From Ophiura sarsii (Eukaryota; Echinodermata; Ophiuroidea; Amphilepidida; Ophiuridae), in contig CM069459.1 in NCBI GenBank assembly GCA_035610835.1, positions 29,734,366-29,798,365 on the forward strand: DNA of 64,000 nt, read 5' to 3'. The notes beneath the pieces were generated by a model, which was not told the DNA's origin, made no database searches, and was given only the letters and a program-made list of their open reading frames with translations. Positions 1 through 12,200 of the stretch are shown here, in pieces. Position numbers and translations under genes: made by a program. Every line of letters starts with the position of its first letter. The first letter of the stretch is position 1.

Positions 1-169
1 CGCTCTTGCTTTTACACGATAAAGGAAAAAGTTTTTGCCTAACCTTGATCATAAATGAGTTGGTAATCCAGGTCCAACAAAAAGCCTAAAAGGGTCAATG
101 TACTTTTGTAGACACTGTTTGGGGGACATCATCACAATTTTCTAAATACCATTTGCGATGTTTTTACAG

Positions 170-283
170 CTCACAACCCACTGGGTCTATTAGCCAGTTA
201 TGGAGATAGCGATGATGATGATGATGATGATGATGATGTGGAGGAAGAAGTCACTACGCAACAAATACAACAACAATCAAAAG
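170..283 (+). CDS. FNBP4: FNBP4 visible exon 1: acidic motif
   Basis: The acceptor TTTTTACAG ends at 169 and the donor GTTTGT starts at 284. The exon enters with two bases of a split codon and leaves with one. It encodes LGLLASYGDSD followed by a run of aspartates from a pure GAT tract (211-237), then VEEEV and a Gln-rich end. The LLxxYxDSD motif before an acidic run is typical of the FNBP4 N-terminus. The GAT tract is likely length-polymorphic. The start codon lies in an exon left of the window. Confidence 0.85.
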
Positions 284-3200
284 GTTTGTTTCTAATAAGG
301 GTGTGAGGATACGTGTAATTTGTTGAACGTTTAACCTGTTGATTTTACAGTCAGTTAAACGTTTAACCGTCTATTTTGTTCTAATGATGACCTCATTCTA
401 AATTCAGTTTAATTCTATCACTTTTAAATAATTGTTCTTTTATTGTGATGCCAATTTTTCAACATGCTTTCCACGATGTGGGGAAAACTGTAATTCAAAA
501 TTTTTGGAAGGCCTGAAAATTCACAATTAACCCACAATAATTTAATTTTGAAATGGTGGTACCCTTTAAAGTAATTAATATTGGCAAACTAGCAAATCAG
601 TGAAAATATATAAAATAAAAAACTATGAGCATAACCTAGTATACTCGGACCCAGATCGCAGAATTGCTCTTTTTTCTGGCCAGCTCTGAACTGCCAAAGG
701 TCATCATGAGGGTAATTGCTTTTCAGTATGTCTTATAAGGGTTTTAAATGTGTAAAATGTGAGGTTTATTGAAAAATTAAACCCATATGCATGCAACCCT
801 TAACTAGTTTTTGTAAATGGATTTGACCCTTGCGGTCGGTTACACGTACAGTCACATGCCTAGTTTCTAAATGTCGAAGGGTTACAACAAGATGAAGATA
901 TGGCGTAGAGGGTAGACAACAGCTCACAACTCACAGTTATGGCGATAGTGATAGTGATAAATGATAACAATAGCTAGGAAAACAATACATAACAAAGGCT
1001 TGATTGGTTTGATTTGCACTTTAACTGTTGGTCACAACACAAGATAATAATGACCTTGGAATTTTCAGGTGTTTCTCCCCTTTTAAAGGTATATTATGTG
1101 ATCTTTCCAGGGAACGCCCTCAACATCGAAAAAAAAATAGAAAGCAGATTTTCTTGCAGATTTACATTTCTGATCATAAATCATGCATACATTCCAAGTT
1201 ACAGGGCGATACGATTCTTAATTACTTCAAAATCATGGTTTTAGAGTGAAAATAAACTGTCGGAATCCCGACAGTTTATATTTGTCACTCTAAATTCACT
1301 CTAAAACCATGATTTTGAGGTAATTAGGAATCGTATCGCTCTGTAACTTGGAATGTATGTATGATTTATGATCGGAAATGTAAATCTGCAAGAAAATCTA
1401 CTTTCCAAAAATAAAAATGAATAGAGGGCGTTCTCTGGAAAAGATCACATAATATGCCTTTAATCAGCAGATTAATGACTCGAACTGTCCGTCTGAATTT
1501 GGTCATAGACTCTCAACGATCTGTATTAGTCCTAGTCTTTGTTGAATGATAGCTGATGGCTCAGATAAAAAAAGGCCTACTTAAAGGTATATTATGTGAT
1601 CTTTCCAGGGAACGCCCTCAACATCGAAAAAAAAATTGAAAGCAGATTTTCTTGCAGATTTACATTTCTGATCATAAATCATGCATACATTCCAAGTTAC
1701 AGGGCGATACGATTCTTAATTACTTCAAAATCATGGTTTTAGAGTGAAAATAAACTGTCGGAATTCCGACAGTTTATATTTTTCACTCTAAATCCACTCT
1801 AAAACCATGATTTTGAGGTAATTAGGAATCGTATCGCTCTGTAACTTGGAATGTATGTATGATTTATGATCGGAAATGTAAATCTGCAAGAAAATCTACT
1901 TTCTAAAAAATATCATGAATAGAGGGCGCGCTCTGGAAAAGATCACATAATATGCCTTTAACCCACCTCGCAAACCAACTACTACTACTACTAACTACTA
2001 CCTGACATTTATACCGCGCCAAATCCCAATAAAATTGCACTAAGGCGCATGAAAACATAAACAATGGATGAGGATAAATACAAAGTCAAAAAAGGAAAGA
2101 CTGAAATAGTTCATCGGGTCAAGTAATTGCTAGTAGAGCGAATTCTTTTATGTGGGAGTTAGCCTTGGGATCAGCTAACTGTCGCACCACTTTGCCAATT
2201 TCCGCTTGATTATATTTAAACAATAGATCTCAACTATTCGTGCGTGAGGACTACAGGAGGCCGTAAACTCTCAACAACAACAATTTTCACTGGCCAAATT
2301 GCCCCAGTTTTCTTCCGTGAGGGCCATAGGAGGCCGTAAACTTTCAACAACAACAATTTTCACTGGCCAAATTACCCAGTTTTCTTGCGTGAGGGCCACA
2401 GGAGGCCGTAAACTTTCAGCAACAACAATTTTCAGTGTCCAAATTGCCCCAGTTTTCTTGCGTGAGGGCCACAGGAGGCCGTAAACTTTCAACAACAACA
2501 ATTTTCATTGTCCAAATTGCCCCAGTTTTCTTGCGTGAGGGCCACAGGAGGCCGTAAACTTTCAACAACAACAATTTTTATTGTCCAAATTGCCCCAGTT
2601 TTCTTGTATTTTCTGTTGTTTTTAGATAATTTCAAAGGCCAGTCTTCAATGTTTGAAGGGTCGGATTTGGCCTGTGGGCCACCAATATGAGAACCCCTGT
2701 TTTAACAGTTCTTTATACCTTATACACCAAAGAAATACACATCATGTTTGCAATGTAAACAATTATAGTGCACAAAAAAACCTTCATATTTTATAATATT
2801 TCCAAATGTTGAACTTTGAACTCTACAGGTGGTTTCATAGGTGTAGGGGGAACTAAACCTGCTAATGAGATGGATGGCATGGTGGCAGATTTCTTGGCTG
2901 TAAGTATTCGAATACTGTATAAGGGAAATTTTTACGCATGTAATGTTTCGTGCTTTGCACATTTTGATCAATTTTACTTGTTTTTATTTTCGCAATTTTG
3001 AGCTTCCTTACATAGACCTACATACAAAAATGAATATATTCACGTTTTTATTTTTGTGCTTGCTGATTTTAGGAAATTTCCCCAAGGAAATTCTGAGGTC
3101 CCAAAGTAAAATATTTGATTCTTCACAGTTACTGACAAAATAACTGGTCAAAGTCATTATCCTGATTCAAAACCTTGAATTAAGATAGTCATTTAATGAT

Positions 3201-6200
3201 ACGGATGTTACTTATTTATTTAACACTTACTCTAACGGGGGCCATTTTGAAGAATTGTGAGCTTATTTATTTGTTATTATCTTTATTCCTGTCTCTCAAC
3301 AGGAGATAGATGCTCTTGATCCTGAAGCCCCAACTGAGCAGCCATCTGAGCCTGGTAGTACCATTCAGGCTGAGACCAGTAGTTCTGTACAAGAATCTGA
3401 AGCAGCACCAGTACCTCAACCACTGCCTCCAGAAGAAAATGGTTAGTATAATCAGAGATTTAACACTTCTGGAAATTTATGGATTTCCGTAATTAGGCCA
3501 TAACAAAATAAAATCCGGAAATGGGGGGTAACATTTTTTTTTTGGGGGGGGGGGGGGGTGATTTTTTTTGATTTCCAGAATTGATAATATTTCAGCATGA
3601 AAAAAGGAAAAAATAAAACATAAGAGAGGTGTTACCCTGTAGCCTATTCTCTGTACAAGCCCCTGTAAATGTTTGATTCCGTGCACGCTCAGCCGTGGTC
3701 GATGCGTAATGTTCGCATTTGGTCGATTGATTTTCTGGAAATTTTACTTTACCTCTGTATAATAAATCCCACTTGCTACCTGCTACGAAGACAGATTTAT
3801 GAGCTTTTGAAATCTGAAAGAAGTCAAAAAGTCACTTTTCGCTACTTGCGAGCGTGAAAATCTGCCATTTTGCACAAATTTCAAATGGCCATATATCGAA
3901 AAGTACATAACGTATGATTGTTATTTTTTGTATGTGTTCATTTGAGCCACATTCAATCATTCTAATGTAATGAAATGTCATCAAATTCTGAGAGGGTCAC
4001 CTGGGGACCACTGGTTGATTTGACACGGAAATGACCCAATAGTCAGTCCTCTGAAAATGGTCATAAATAGACGAAATACCCAACTTTCAGAATCTGATTT
4101 ACCCATGTTGCAGTAGATTCATGAAGTTCAGGTTTTGTACAAATGTAGATCTGATGTCAGTTTAACAATATGTGATGTTTCAAGTTTGTCGGTATTTGAC
4201 TACGGGGTCAAAGGTCATCAGGCAGGGGGTGGGGGCTTTTTTCATGATTTTTTCCTGCGGAGCCATCTTTGGGTCCCACTTATCATGTAATTACAGGTCT
4301 GAAAGAGCTACACTTGTTTGGGAGTAAAGTAACATGGCTATAAAACATCATCAAAAGAATGGGAACGTTCTGCGATACCTATTTCCATGTTTTAGGGGGT
4401 CTAAAAATAAAATATATTCAATTTTTCGCAAAATGAAGACATGTTCGTAGACCTGTAGCACAATAAGTTGATGAGATACACTGTTTCTGATGTCATTTTC
4501 TGGTTATTTGGGTAAAAGTCACCCAAGGTAGCTATTCTCAGCTTTATATCTTTTACCAACGTCAAGATATGCACGATTCAAAATTCAATTTATTTCACGA
4601 CGCGACTTGGGAAGCCAAAAAGGGGGCATCGGTGTCACATTTCAACGGGCCATATTTTCAAAACTGCTTTGAGTTGAGCGCTAGTTTTTTGCATGTGTTC
4701 ATTTGATGTATAGATGTACTCTAGAAATGAATTTCAGCCAAATCTGAGAGGGTGACCAACCCATTTGTTGATTTGGCATGGAATGACCCAGCAGTGTAGT
4801 TTATCTCAAATTAACAACGCTATCTACTGCACTAATTAACATTTTCAACGCGGCTATAGTTTAACCATAATACAAAACTGATTTTTCAGAAACCTTTCCC
4901 AACTTTCAAGGTCTATCTCAAGGATTATTGAACCAATACTAGGCATGTTTGTACTTATGTTAATGCATTTTTCATGATGATGATAATGGTAATGAAATTT
5001 GAAAATTTGGACATTTTTGAAACATTTGGTGGAATGTCGTCTGCAGACGCCTGCCGCATGGAAAGTGTTAGGTATGGGGAGTTGTTGAATGTGTAATCAG
5101 CAGATTATTCAATACTCGCACTATGGCATTCTGACTACACACGCACCATGCTGCAGTCTTGTGCGCATGATGTTGACCGTCTGTGCCTGCATATGCCAGA
5201 TACGGGTCACATAGTAGTCATGGTGGTTTTTCAATAACTGCCCTCACATATAGCTAGGCATATTCACAAAATGTTGGCATCTGATTAGAACACACAGTGA
5301 ATACATTCATAAATGTATGCATATTCATAAGTTTATGAATATCTGCCACATGATTCTAATTATCCTTGCATTTGTCTTCACACGACAGGGGTAGAATTTC
5401 GGCGCGAATCGATTCGCGTGAAGATTCGCGTAAAATCACTACCGCGTGAATCCAGGTGGGGTTTTTTCTTTTTTTCTTCTTTTCTAAGTCCAAAACAGGA
5501 CCTTAGATGACTGGTATTTGACACTCAGTCAACAAACATGCCGAATTTGGAAGTTGTGCAAGCTTATAGCCTTATTCTTGATATTATTTTCATTAATTTT
5601 GCAATAATCTATAGATTCTCAAAATTAGCGAGAATCCATGGATACTCGCAAAATCCTTCCGCGAGAATCCTAACAGATTCGCGCGGTTGGTTACGAAATT
5701 CTACCCCTGCACGATCAAAGATGAATACCAGCATTGGCACGTAAATGATGCATTATCAGAGATGTCTCGTTTGTACTTTGGACTGGATGAAGGATAGCAC
5801 AAGTTACCACAAAACAATCACAAAACTCTCAAATGTTGCAATTCCTTAAGCTAATTCCTAATTCCTAAAATTGACTTGCAATGGGATTATATTATTGCTT
5901 TGTATGTGCTAACGCAGTTATCAATATTTTAACTCAGGGACTATTTGTTATGAGCCCTGTGTTAACGAATCCCCAGCCAGTAATTGTTTTTATTTTTGTA
6001 TAAATAGGCGGATGGCAGGAGCTACTGGATGAGAACACTAACTGTATCTACTACTGGAACACCATCACAAATGATGTTACTTGGGAGACACCACCGGAAT
6101 TCAAGTACGCTCCTCCTGTGGCCCCTGATGAACCAGCACTGTCAACATCACAGCCGTCTTCAGGAGTGTCTAGCCCTGTGCATACTTCAGAACCGTCACC

Positions 6201-9200
6201 TGTTACGGCTACAGAAGCACTTCCGTCAGAGTTGGTTGAGGAGGAACCACAAAAAGTGATCAAGCCAAGCATTCCCAAGGAACACATCACACCGGATGTT
6301 GTCAAAGATGTTATTAAAGAGGATGTTGTTGTCAAGAAGGTGTTGTCCAAACCAGCTCCTGTTAAGCCACCCGTCCTTGACATGTTTGCTGATGAGGTTG
6401 CAGAACCAGAAACGGACTTTGGTGCTGAAAATAAGAAGCTACCTGTTTATGGCGCTTTGAAAGCAGAGTCGAGCAGTAAAAAGATGCCTGTTTATGGTGC
6501 TTTGAAAGTAGAGTATGATGTTTCTGAGGACGAGGAGGATGAGGAGGAGGAAGAAGAGGAGATTGTTGAAGAGCCGGAACTTTCTATAGCTAAAAAACCC
6601 GGCATGTATTCCATGTTCGTTAAGGGAGACTCGCTTCCAGCATCAGTAGATCTCGAAAAGAAAGCAGGCAATCAGATGACGGAAAAAAGTAATAAGACGA
6701 TGGAAAATGTAGTTCTAGGGCATCTTGACATCACTGAAGATGTGGATTCGCTGTTAGAGGATGAGAATCAGGTCAATGGTGAAGCGGAGAGGATAAAGGA
6801 GGAAGAACAAGAAGACGATGATGATGATGTCGTGGAGATGGATATGGGAGATGAAATTGACATAGATCAGCAGTTGGAGTTAGCTTTGGAAAGGAAAAAG
6901 GTAATTAAAAATATTTTAAGGAGTCTTAAACATGTAAATACTCTCATCCAATGTTTTAGTACTCTGTTAAATGAATACCTCCTAGTGAGTGGTTTGAAGA
7001 GAAAAAAATATCAGATGTAATAAGCATGCAAAATCATGGTGTGGGGGGGGGGGGGGGAGACCAAACATCCTTCCAGCACCAGGAATCAAATACCCAGGAT
7101 GCTTCAGTGGATTCCAAGTCAATGGCCGTTAGAGCACATTTGACACACTACCAACCTGTCACATTGTAGACATTAAGGTCTCGCCCATGATTGTGCTATC
7201 AAGATAGACTAAAGAAGCATGTGCACTGTGTCAGCATAGGCTTTGATATTCACGGTGGTAATACTCAATGAACAACAAGATTAATTTTTTGAAAATTTAT
7301 TATTTTCCCCTGATACTTACAGTATTAGTGTCTTCCCCATTAAAAAATGTCCACCTCCCCTCTTATCCCTTTTTCCTCCAACTTCTCTGTCACCCTTTTT
7401 CTTCCCATTCTTCTCTTTCTTAATCCCAGCCCCCTGTCCCTTTCCTCTCTTTGTTAAGAATTTATTGGGTAGGCTAATTGGGTCATGTTATTGTGATTTG
7501 TTTTGAAGGCCGAACTAGCAGAACTAGAAGAGATGGAAAAAGTTGGACCACAAAGTCCAGCGCAGAAAAGGAAGATTTCATCTCCACTCAATTTATATGG
7601 TAAGATCAATTCAACAGTTATAGTTGCCTTCAGAGTATTTATGCAGAGGGAAAATTTGTTACGTTTACAGCAAATTTTGAGCCAAAAATCTGCATTTTTA
7701 GTGAAATTTGATACCAAAAATAGATGCTCTGACTCATTTCTTTTCCAAAAATGTATGCTTTCGTATACATCACATTAATAGTTCAAAAGTTACAAAGCTT
7801 GATAAATTTCATGGGTTCAGGGTTGACAGCCCCTTAACACATATTGATCATCATTTCATCAAAATCAAATTTAGATGAAAGCACAAGAGATGGTTGACAC
7901 TATTCTGGATTTATAATGGATGAACTACATACGGCACAGAGCCATATTGTGTCAAGACCAGATTAAGATTTCAAATCATTGCCTCCCCCTCAATTGAAAG
8001 CTATTACCTTAACTGAAGTGGTACTGCAGCCAATGGTGTGTCCAAAGGGGACCGGGGTTGGGGGGTACCTTAATTATGGCCAAATGTATGTAAATAGTAC
8101 TTAAGGGACGCACCATTACTCGGGGGGGGCATGGAAGTTTGAAAAAGAAGAAAAAAATTGCCCACTATCCCAGGCAGAAAACTTTGCCCACCAACCAGGG
8201 AAAAAAAAGAAGGTGATCCATTGCTGAGTAAAAAAATAAAATGACTCACTCAACTCAATGTAAAGAAAAACAGTTAAAAAAAATGTTGCCTAGTTCGGTG
8301 GCGAAAAAAAAAAAAATTCCACCCGACACCAACTTCCATGCCCCCTCCCCCTGAAAATCAAATGGTGCGTCCTTAAGGAGCAGATAATCGGGAAAAGATG
8401 TGAAGTCATTATGAGGAAAAGAGTTCATGCCCACCCTACCCCCCAACAAATCATGCCACTGACTGCGGCCAGACGTTATAAAACTAATGTAATTGTGATT
8501 TTACTCATTTATTTCTCATTGTCATCAGATGAAAATGGTGAAGTGAATCTGCTGTCTTTCAAGAAGAAGAGACTAGAAAACTTGAAGCAACAACAGCAAC
8601 AATCCCAACGCCAAACATGTGACCAAGAAACACAGTGTGACCATCAGCTAATTGAGAAAATGACCGCAGACTTTGAGAAAAGCAAAAAAGTCAAAACTAT
8701 CAAAGAGGAATTGAAACTCAAAGTAAGTAGTATTGTGTGTCTTCTTTTGAGAAAAAAATGTGGGAGCGAGTGCCGGGAAATCGAGTCAAAAATCACCTTC
8801 CCGAAACCCGAAAATAAAAATAATAACCTTACTAAAAAAAATATATATTTGTCCTCTAATTAAATCCCTCTAATTGAATTCAAATTCAAATTCAATTCAG
8901 TGTAGAGATTCAATTGAAATGGGTTTATTTAGTCACATTTTTTAACTCTTATGGTTGCGTAAATGTAGATTTTCACTTCCGTGTTTGCCGGGACGCCATC
9001 TTGGTAAAAGTTGGATACAAATTCTACAAATGATGGCACCCCCACAAACAGCCTCAGAGTATTTCGACATTTTTTGGAATTCCCGATTAATCCAGAGTCC
9101 CGTCCTAAAGATTAAGTTGAGTCCCGGGAGCACAATTTCCCTTAAATCCCAGCCCTAGCTGGGACTTTCATATCTGATCATCTTATTAAAAATTGATTGG

Positions 9201-12200
9201 TATAGATTTTAAATAATTTTCTAGCTACAAATATTATTTAATCACACAAACGCTTGCACATATAGAAACACATTTGCCTGTACATTTTTTGTTGTTGGGG
9301 TGAGTTTTTTTTCAAATGTTATTTCTTCTTTGTTTTCATCTTTGGCAAGAGTATAAATCTGAATATCTTTTAATGATTGATGTATGCATGCACACGTATA
9401 GAAACACATTTGCCTGTACATTTTTTGGTGTTGGTATTGTTTTTGTTTTTTTCTTTTTCAAATGGTATTTCCTCTTTGTTTTCATCTTTAGCAAGAATAT
9501 AAATCTTAATATCTTTTAATAATTGATGTATTTTGCAGGCTGAGTTATCAGACTTGGGATCATTACTGACCAATAAACTAGAATTCCTAGGACAGGCCAC
9601 AAGCAAAGGTCTCTCTAAGCTACATGTATTACTTGTAGAAATAGAGGTGAGTATTGAAATTACCGTTGATATCATGACCAATAACCTGCAATTCTGGCCA
9701 CAGTTAGTTTGAACACCTGGTTAAATGTCATTGTCGTCTCATTACAGTTAAAGGTTGCTGTTCCGATTTATAGCCCGATGTTTTCTATTTTACTAAAATT
9801 GTCGCTTTCCAAAGTTTGAGTTGCATAACTCCAATGGTTCTTATTTTAGAAGCACACGGTCACAAGAAGTTTTCCCAAATTACACAAACTGGCAGGTGGT
9901 TAACCACCTTTGGCAGTAATTCACCTCATTTTAGCCTATAATTTCTCAATGGAACATTTCTGGTCCCTAAGATTTTACCGACATAATGAGAAAAAATATG
10001 GGGATTCTTTCTGATATCAAAATATCTTGATGTGAAAAAAAAATGATAGCCAAAAAAAGTGATCAGAAGATACACAAAGTGAACTTACTCTAATCCATAA
10101 CTGTTTTCTAAAATCCACATTAGACCTTCAAGTCAAACAGGGCTGGACAAATGTTTTATTTCCAGGGAATCCAATTAACCACAACAGTTTACATATCTGT
10201 ATGTAGAAAACAGCTATACATCCCACCCAATTGCCAAAATTTGCCTCCAAATGCCAACATTTCCCTCCAGATTTTCTCAAAATTTCCCTGGAATGAGCTC
10301 TCCATGGTTGGTTGGTTGGTTCGGTCCTGTCATGACTGACAGCTCGTGACCTTACAGATACTACACCACAAATAACGATTTTCAGCAAAGGAGTAACAAT
10401 CACGGAGCGGGTGTCCAGTAATCAACTTTATTTGGTCAATCCACCGGGAACGAGGTCTGCCTCTCTTGCGCTTCCCTTCAATCATGCCTTGCATGATCAT
10501 CTTCTCCAGGTTATTACCCTTGCGACGTGAGATATGGTCGAAGTAGTTCAGCATTTGGGTGTTGATAGCATGAAGGAGTCGTTTAGACACCCCTATTTCT
10601 TCAATAATACTGGCATTGGTCCTTCTCATTGTCCATACGATACGAAGCAAACGCCTCCAACACCACATCTCGAAAGCAGCTATTCTGTTTTTGTCAGCTT
10701 TGGTTAGGGTCCACGTCTCACACGCATACATGGCAATTGGAAATACAAGGGGTTGGACTAGCCTGGTTTTTGTTGCTCTGGTTATTCCTCTGTCAGCCCA
10801 GATCTTACTTAGATTGATCATTGCTGATCTAGCCATTGCTAAACGGTGTCTGATCTCTTGGCTGCAACCACCCTCTTTGGTGATTAGATAGGGATCCAAG
10901 AAAGTTGAATTTTGAGACCAATTCCACCTCATTACCATCAATTATGAGAGGGTCTCCAACACCATCTGTGCCTATGGACATGATCTTGGTCTTGCTGACA
11001 TTTAGACGTAGGCCAAGCTGCTCACTCTCCACCTTGACTTTCTTCAGGAGTTCCGCCATCTCTTCCATATTTGTTGCAAACAGGGTGGTGTCATCGGCAT
11101 AACGTAGATTGTGTATTTGGTATCCACCTACTGACAGCCCCCCTGGCCAATCATCCAATGCACGTCTCATTATAGACTCTGCATAAAGGTTGAAGAGTGC
11201 TGGTGAAAGTATGCACCCTTGACGTACTCCCTGACCTAGAGCAAACCAGTCACTATTTCCTTTCTCAGTGCGAACACAGGCAGCTTGACCATCATACAGA
11301 TTGCGAATTAGGTGGACGAGGAGCTCTCAGGCATTCAAGCCATGGATATCGCTCCATCAGGTATAGTATAGGCCTACCTAATAAACAGTACTTACATTTC
11401 AAAAGATCTAATGATTAACACAGCTACTGTCACCGGCACTCATATTCTTAGATCTGCTATGGACGCTACCAAACTTCACATTCCCAGAACATCCAAAACA
11501 GTTGGTGATCATGCCTTTTCTGTCGTCGGTCCACGCACCTGGAACACACTGCCCATATCCATCCGTGAGGCACCAACCATTCACAGTTTCAAAATGACCT
11601 ACAAAGGGCTCTGTATGTAGATACTTAATATACAACAACCGCTTTATTTTGTTTTTATATTACAGACCAGAATATTAGATTGGCGGGAAGGTGCATTGGA
11701 CGGCAAACACTTACTACGCAAGCTACAGATCGCTGACTGGGAGCTACAGCGTTTCGAAAGTGAAGCAGCGCCCTCTAATTGGACTTGCACTTGGAACAGG
11801 TACGGTGAACCTGTTTTAGATTTTCTAGCCCTCACGAGGGTGCCCTAACACGGGTCAAATGTGTCGAATGTACTGTAAACTGATGTACTGAGAGGCGATT
11901 CCTAATAACAAAGCACAGTGTTCCTAATAAGGAAGCGCAAGAGATGTGTTCAATGTTTTTCACACAGGAACTTATAACCAAAACATTCCCTGATCCACTC
12001 CCTTCCCCCATCCCTCCCCTAGCCATTGATGATTTGCATACACATACACATATCAAGAACTTTTGGAAAACTGAGCCTATGAAACATTAGGAATATAGAA
12101 GTTTCATTTTGCACACATTACTCATACACAAAACACAAGTTAGAGGCAAAGAAAAGGGTTTTAGCGAATAGTGATTTTGGTTGGACTGAGAGGAAAACTT

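Larger units (their letters stand above)
284..2828 (+). other. FNBP4 intron with a MITE pair and a minisatellite
   Basis: This 2.5 kb intron has no coding signal. It contains two tandem 381-bp palindromic MITEs (1083-1463 and 1581-1961) and a 73-bp minisatellite (2244-2608), listed separately. The rest (284-1080 and 1962-2240) is AT-rich sequence without recognisable structure. Short ORFs at 1014-1249 are translations of the MITE. Confidence 0.8.
3442..6007 (+). other. FNBP4 intron with diverged repeats
   Basis: A 2.57 kb intron. Contents: a G run at ~3543-3559; a diverged direct repeat (3882-4035 and 4650-4795, both containing TGTGTTCATTTGA and GAGAGGGT(C/G)ACC); a TTAA MITE (4836-5071); and a 324-bp terminal-inverted-repeat element (5386-5709). 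There is no coding signal. Confidence 0.75.

Noticed and set aside
2244..2608. CRISPR-like regular 73-bp spacing
   Set aside because: The whole unit repeats, spacers included; it is a minisatellite.
6901..7020. Extension of FNBP4 exon 4 as an alternative C-terminus
   Set aside because: Good donor at 6901, loss of acidic/family character, and perfect phase to the next exon favour splicing. An intron-retained isoform is not excluded.
10330..11170. Host gene on the minus strand with YADD motif
   Set aside because: The motifs are those of an RTE-type LINE reverse transcriptase; it is truncated and frameshifted.
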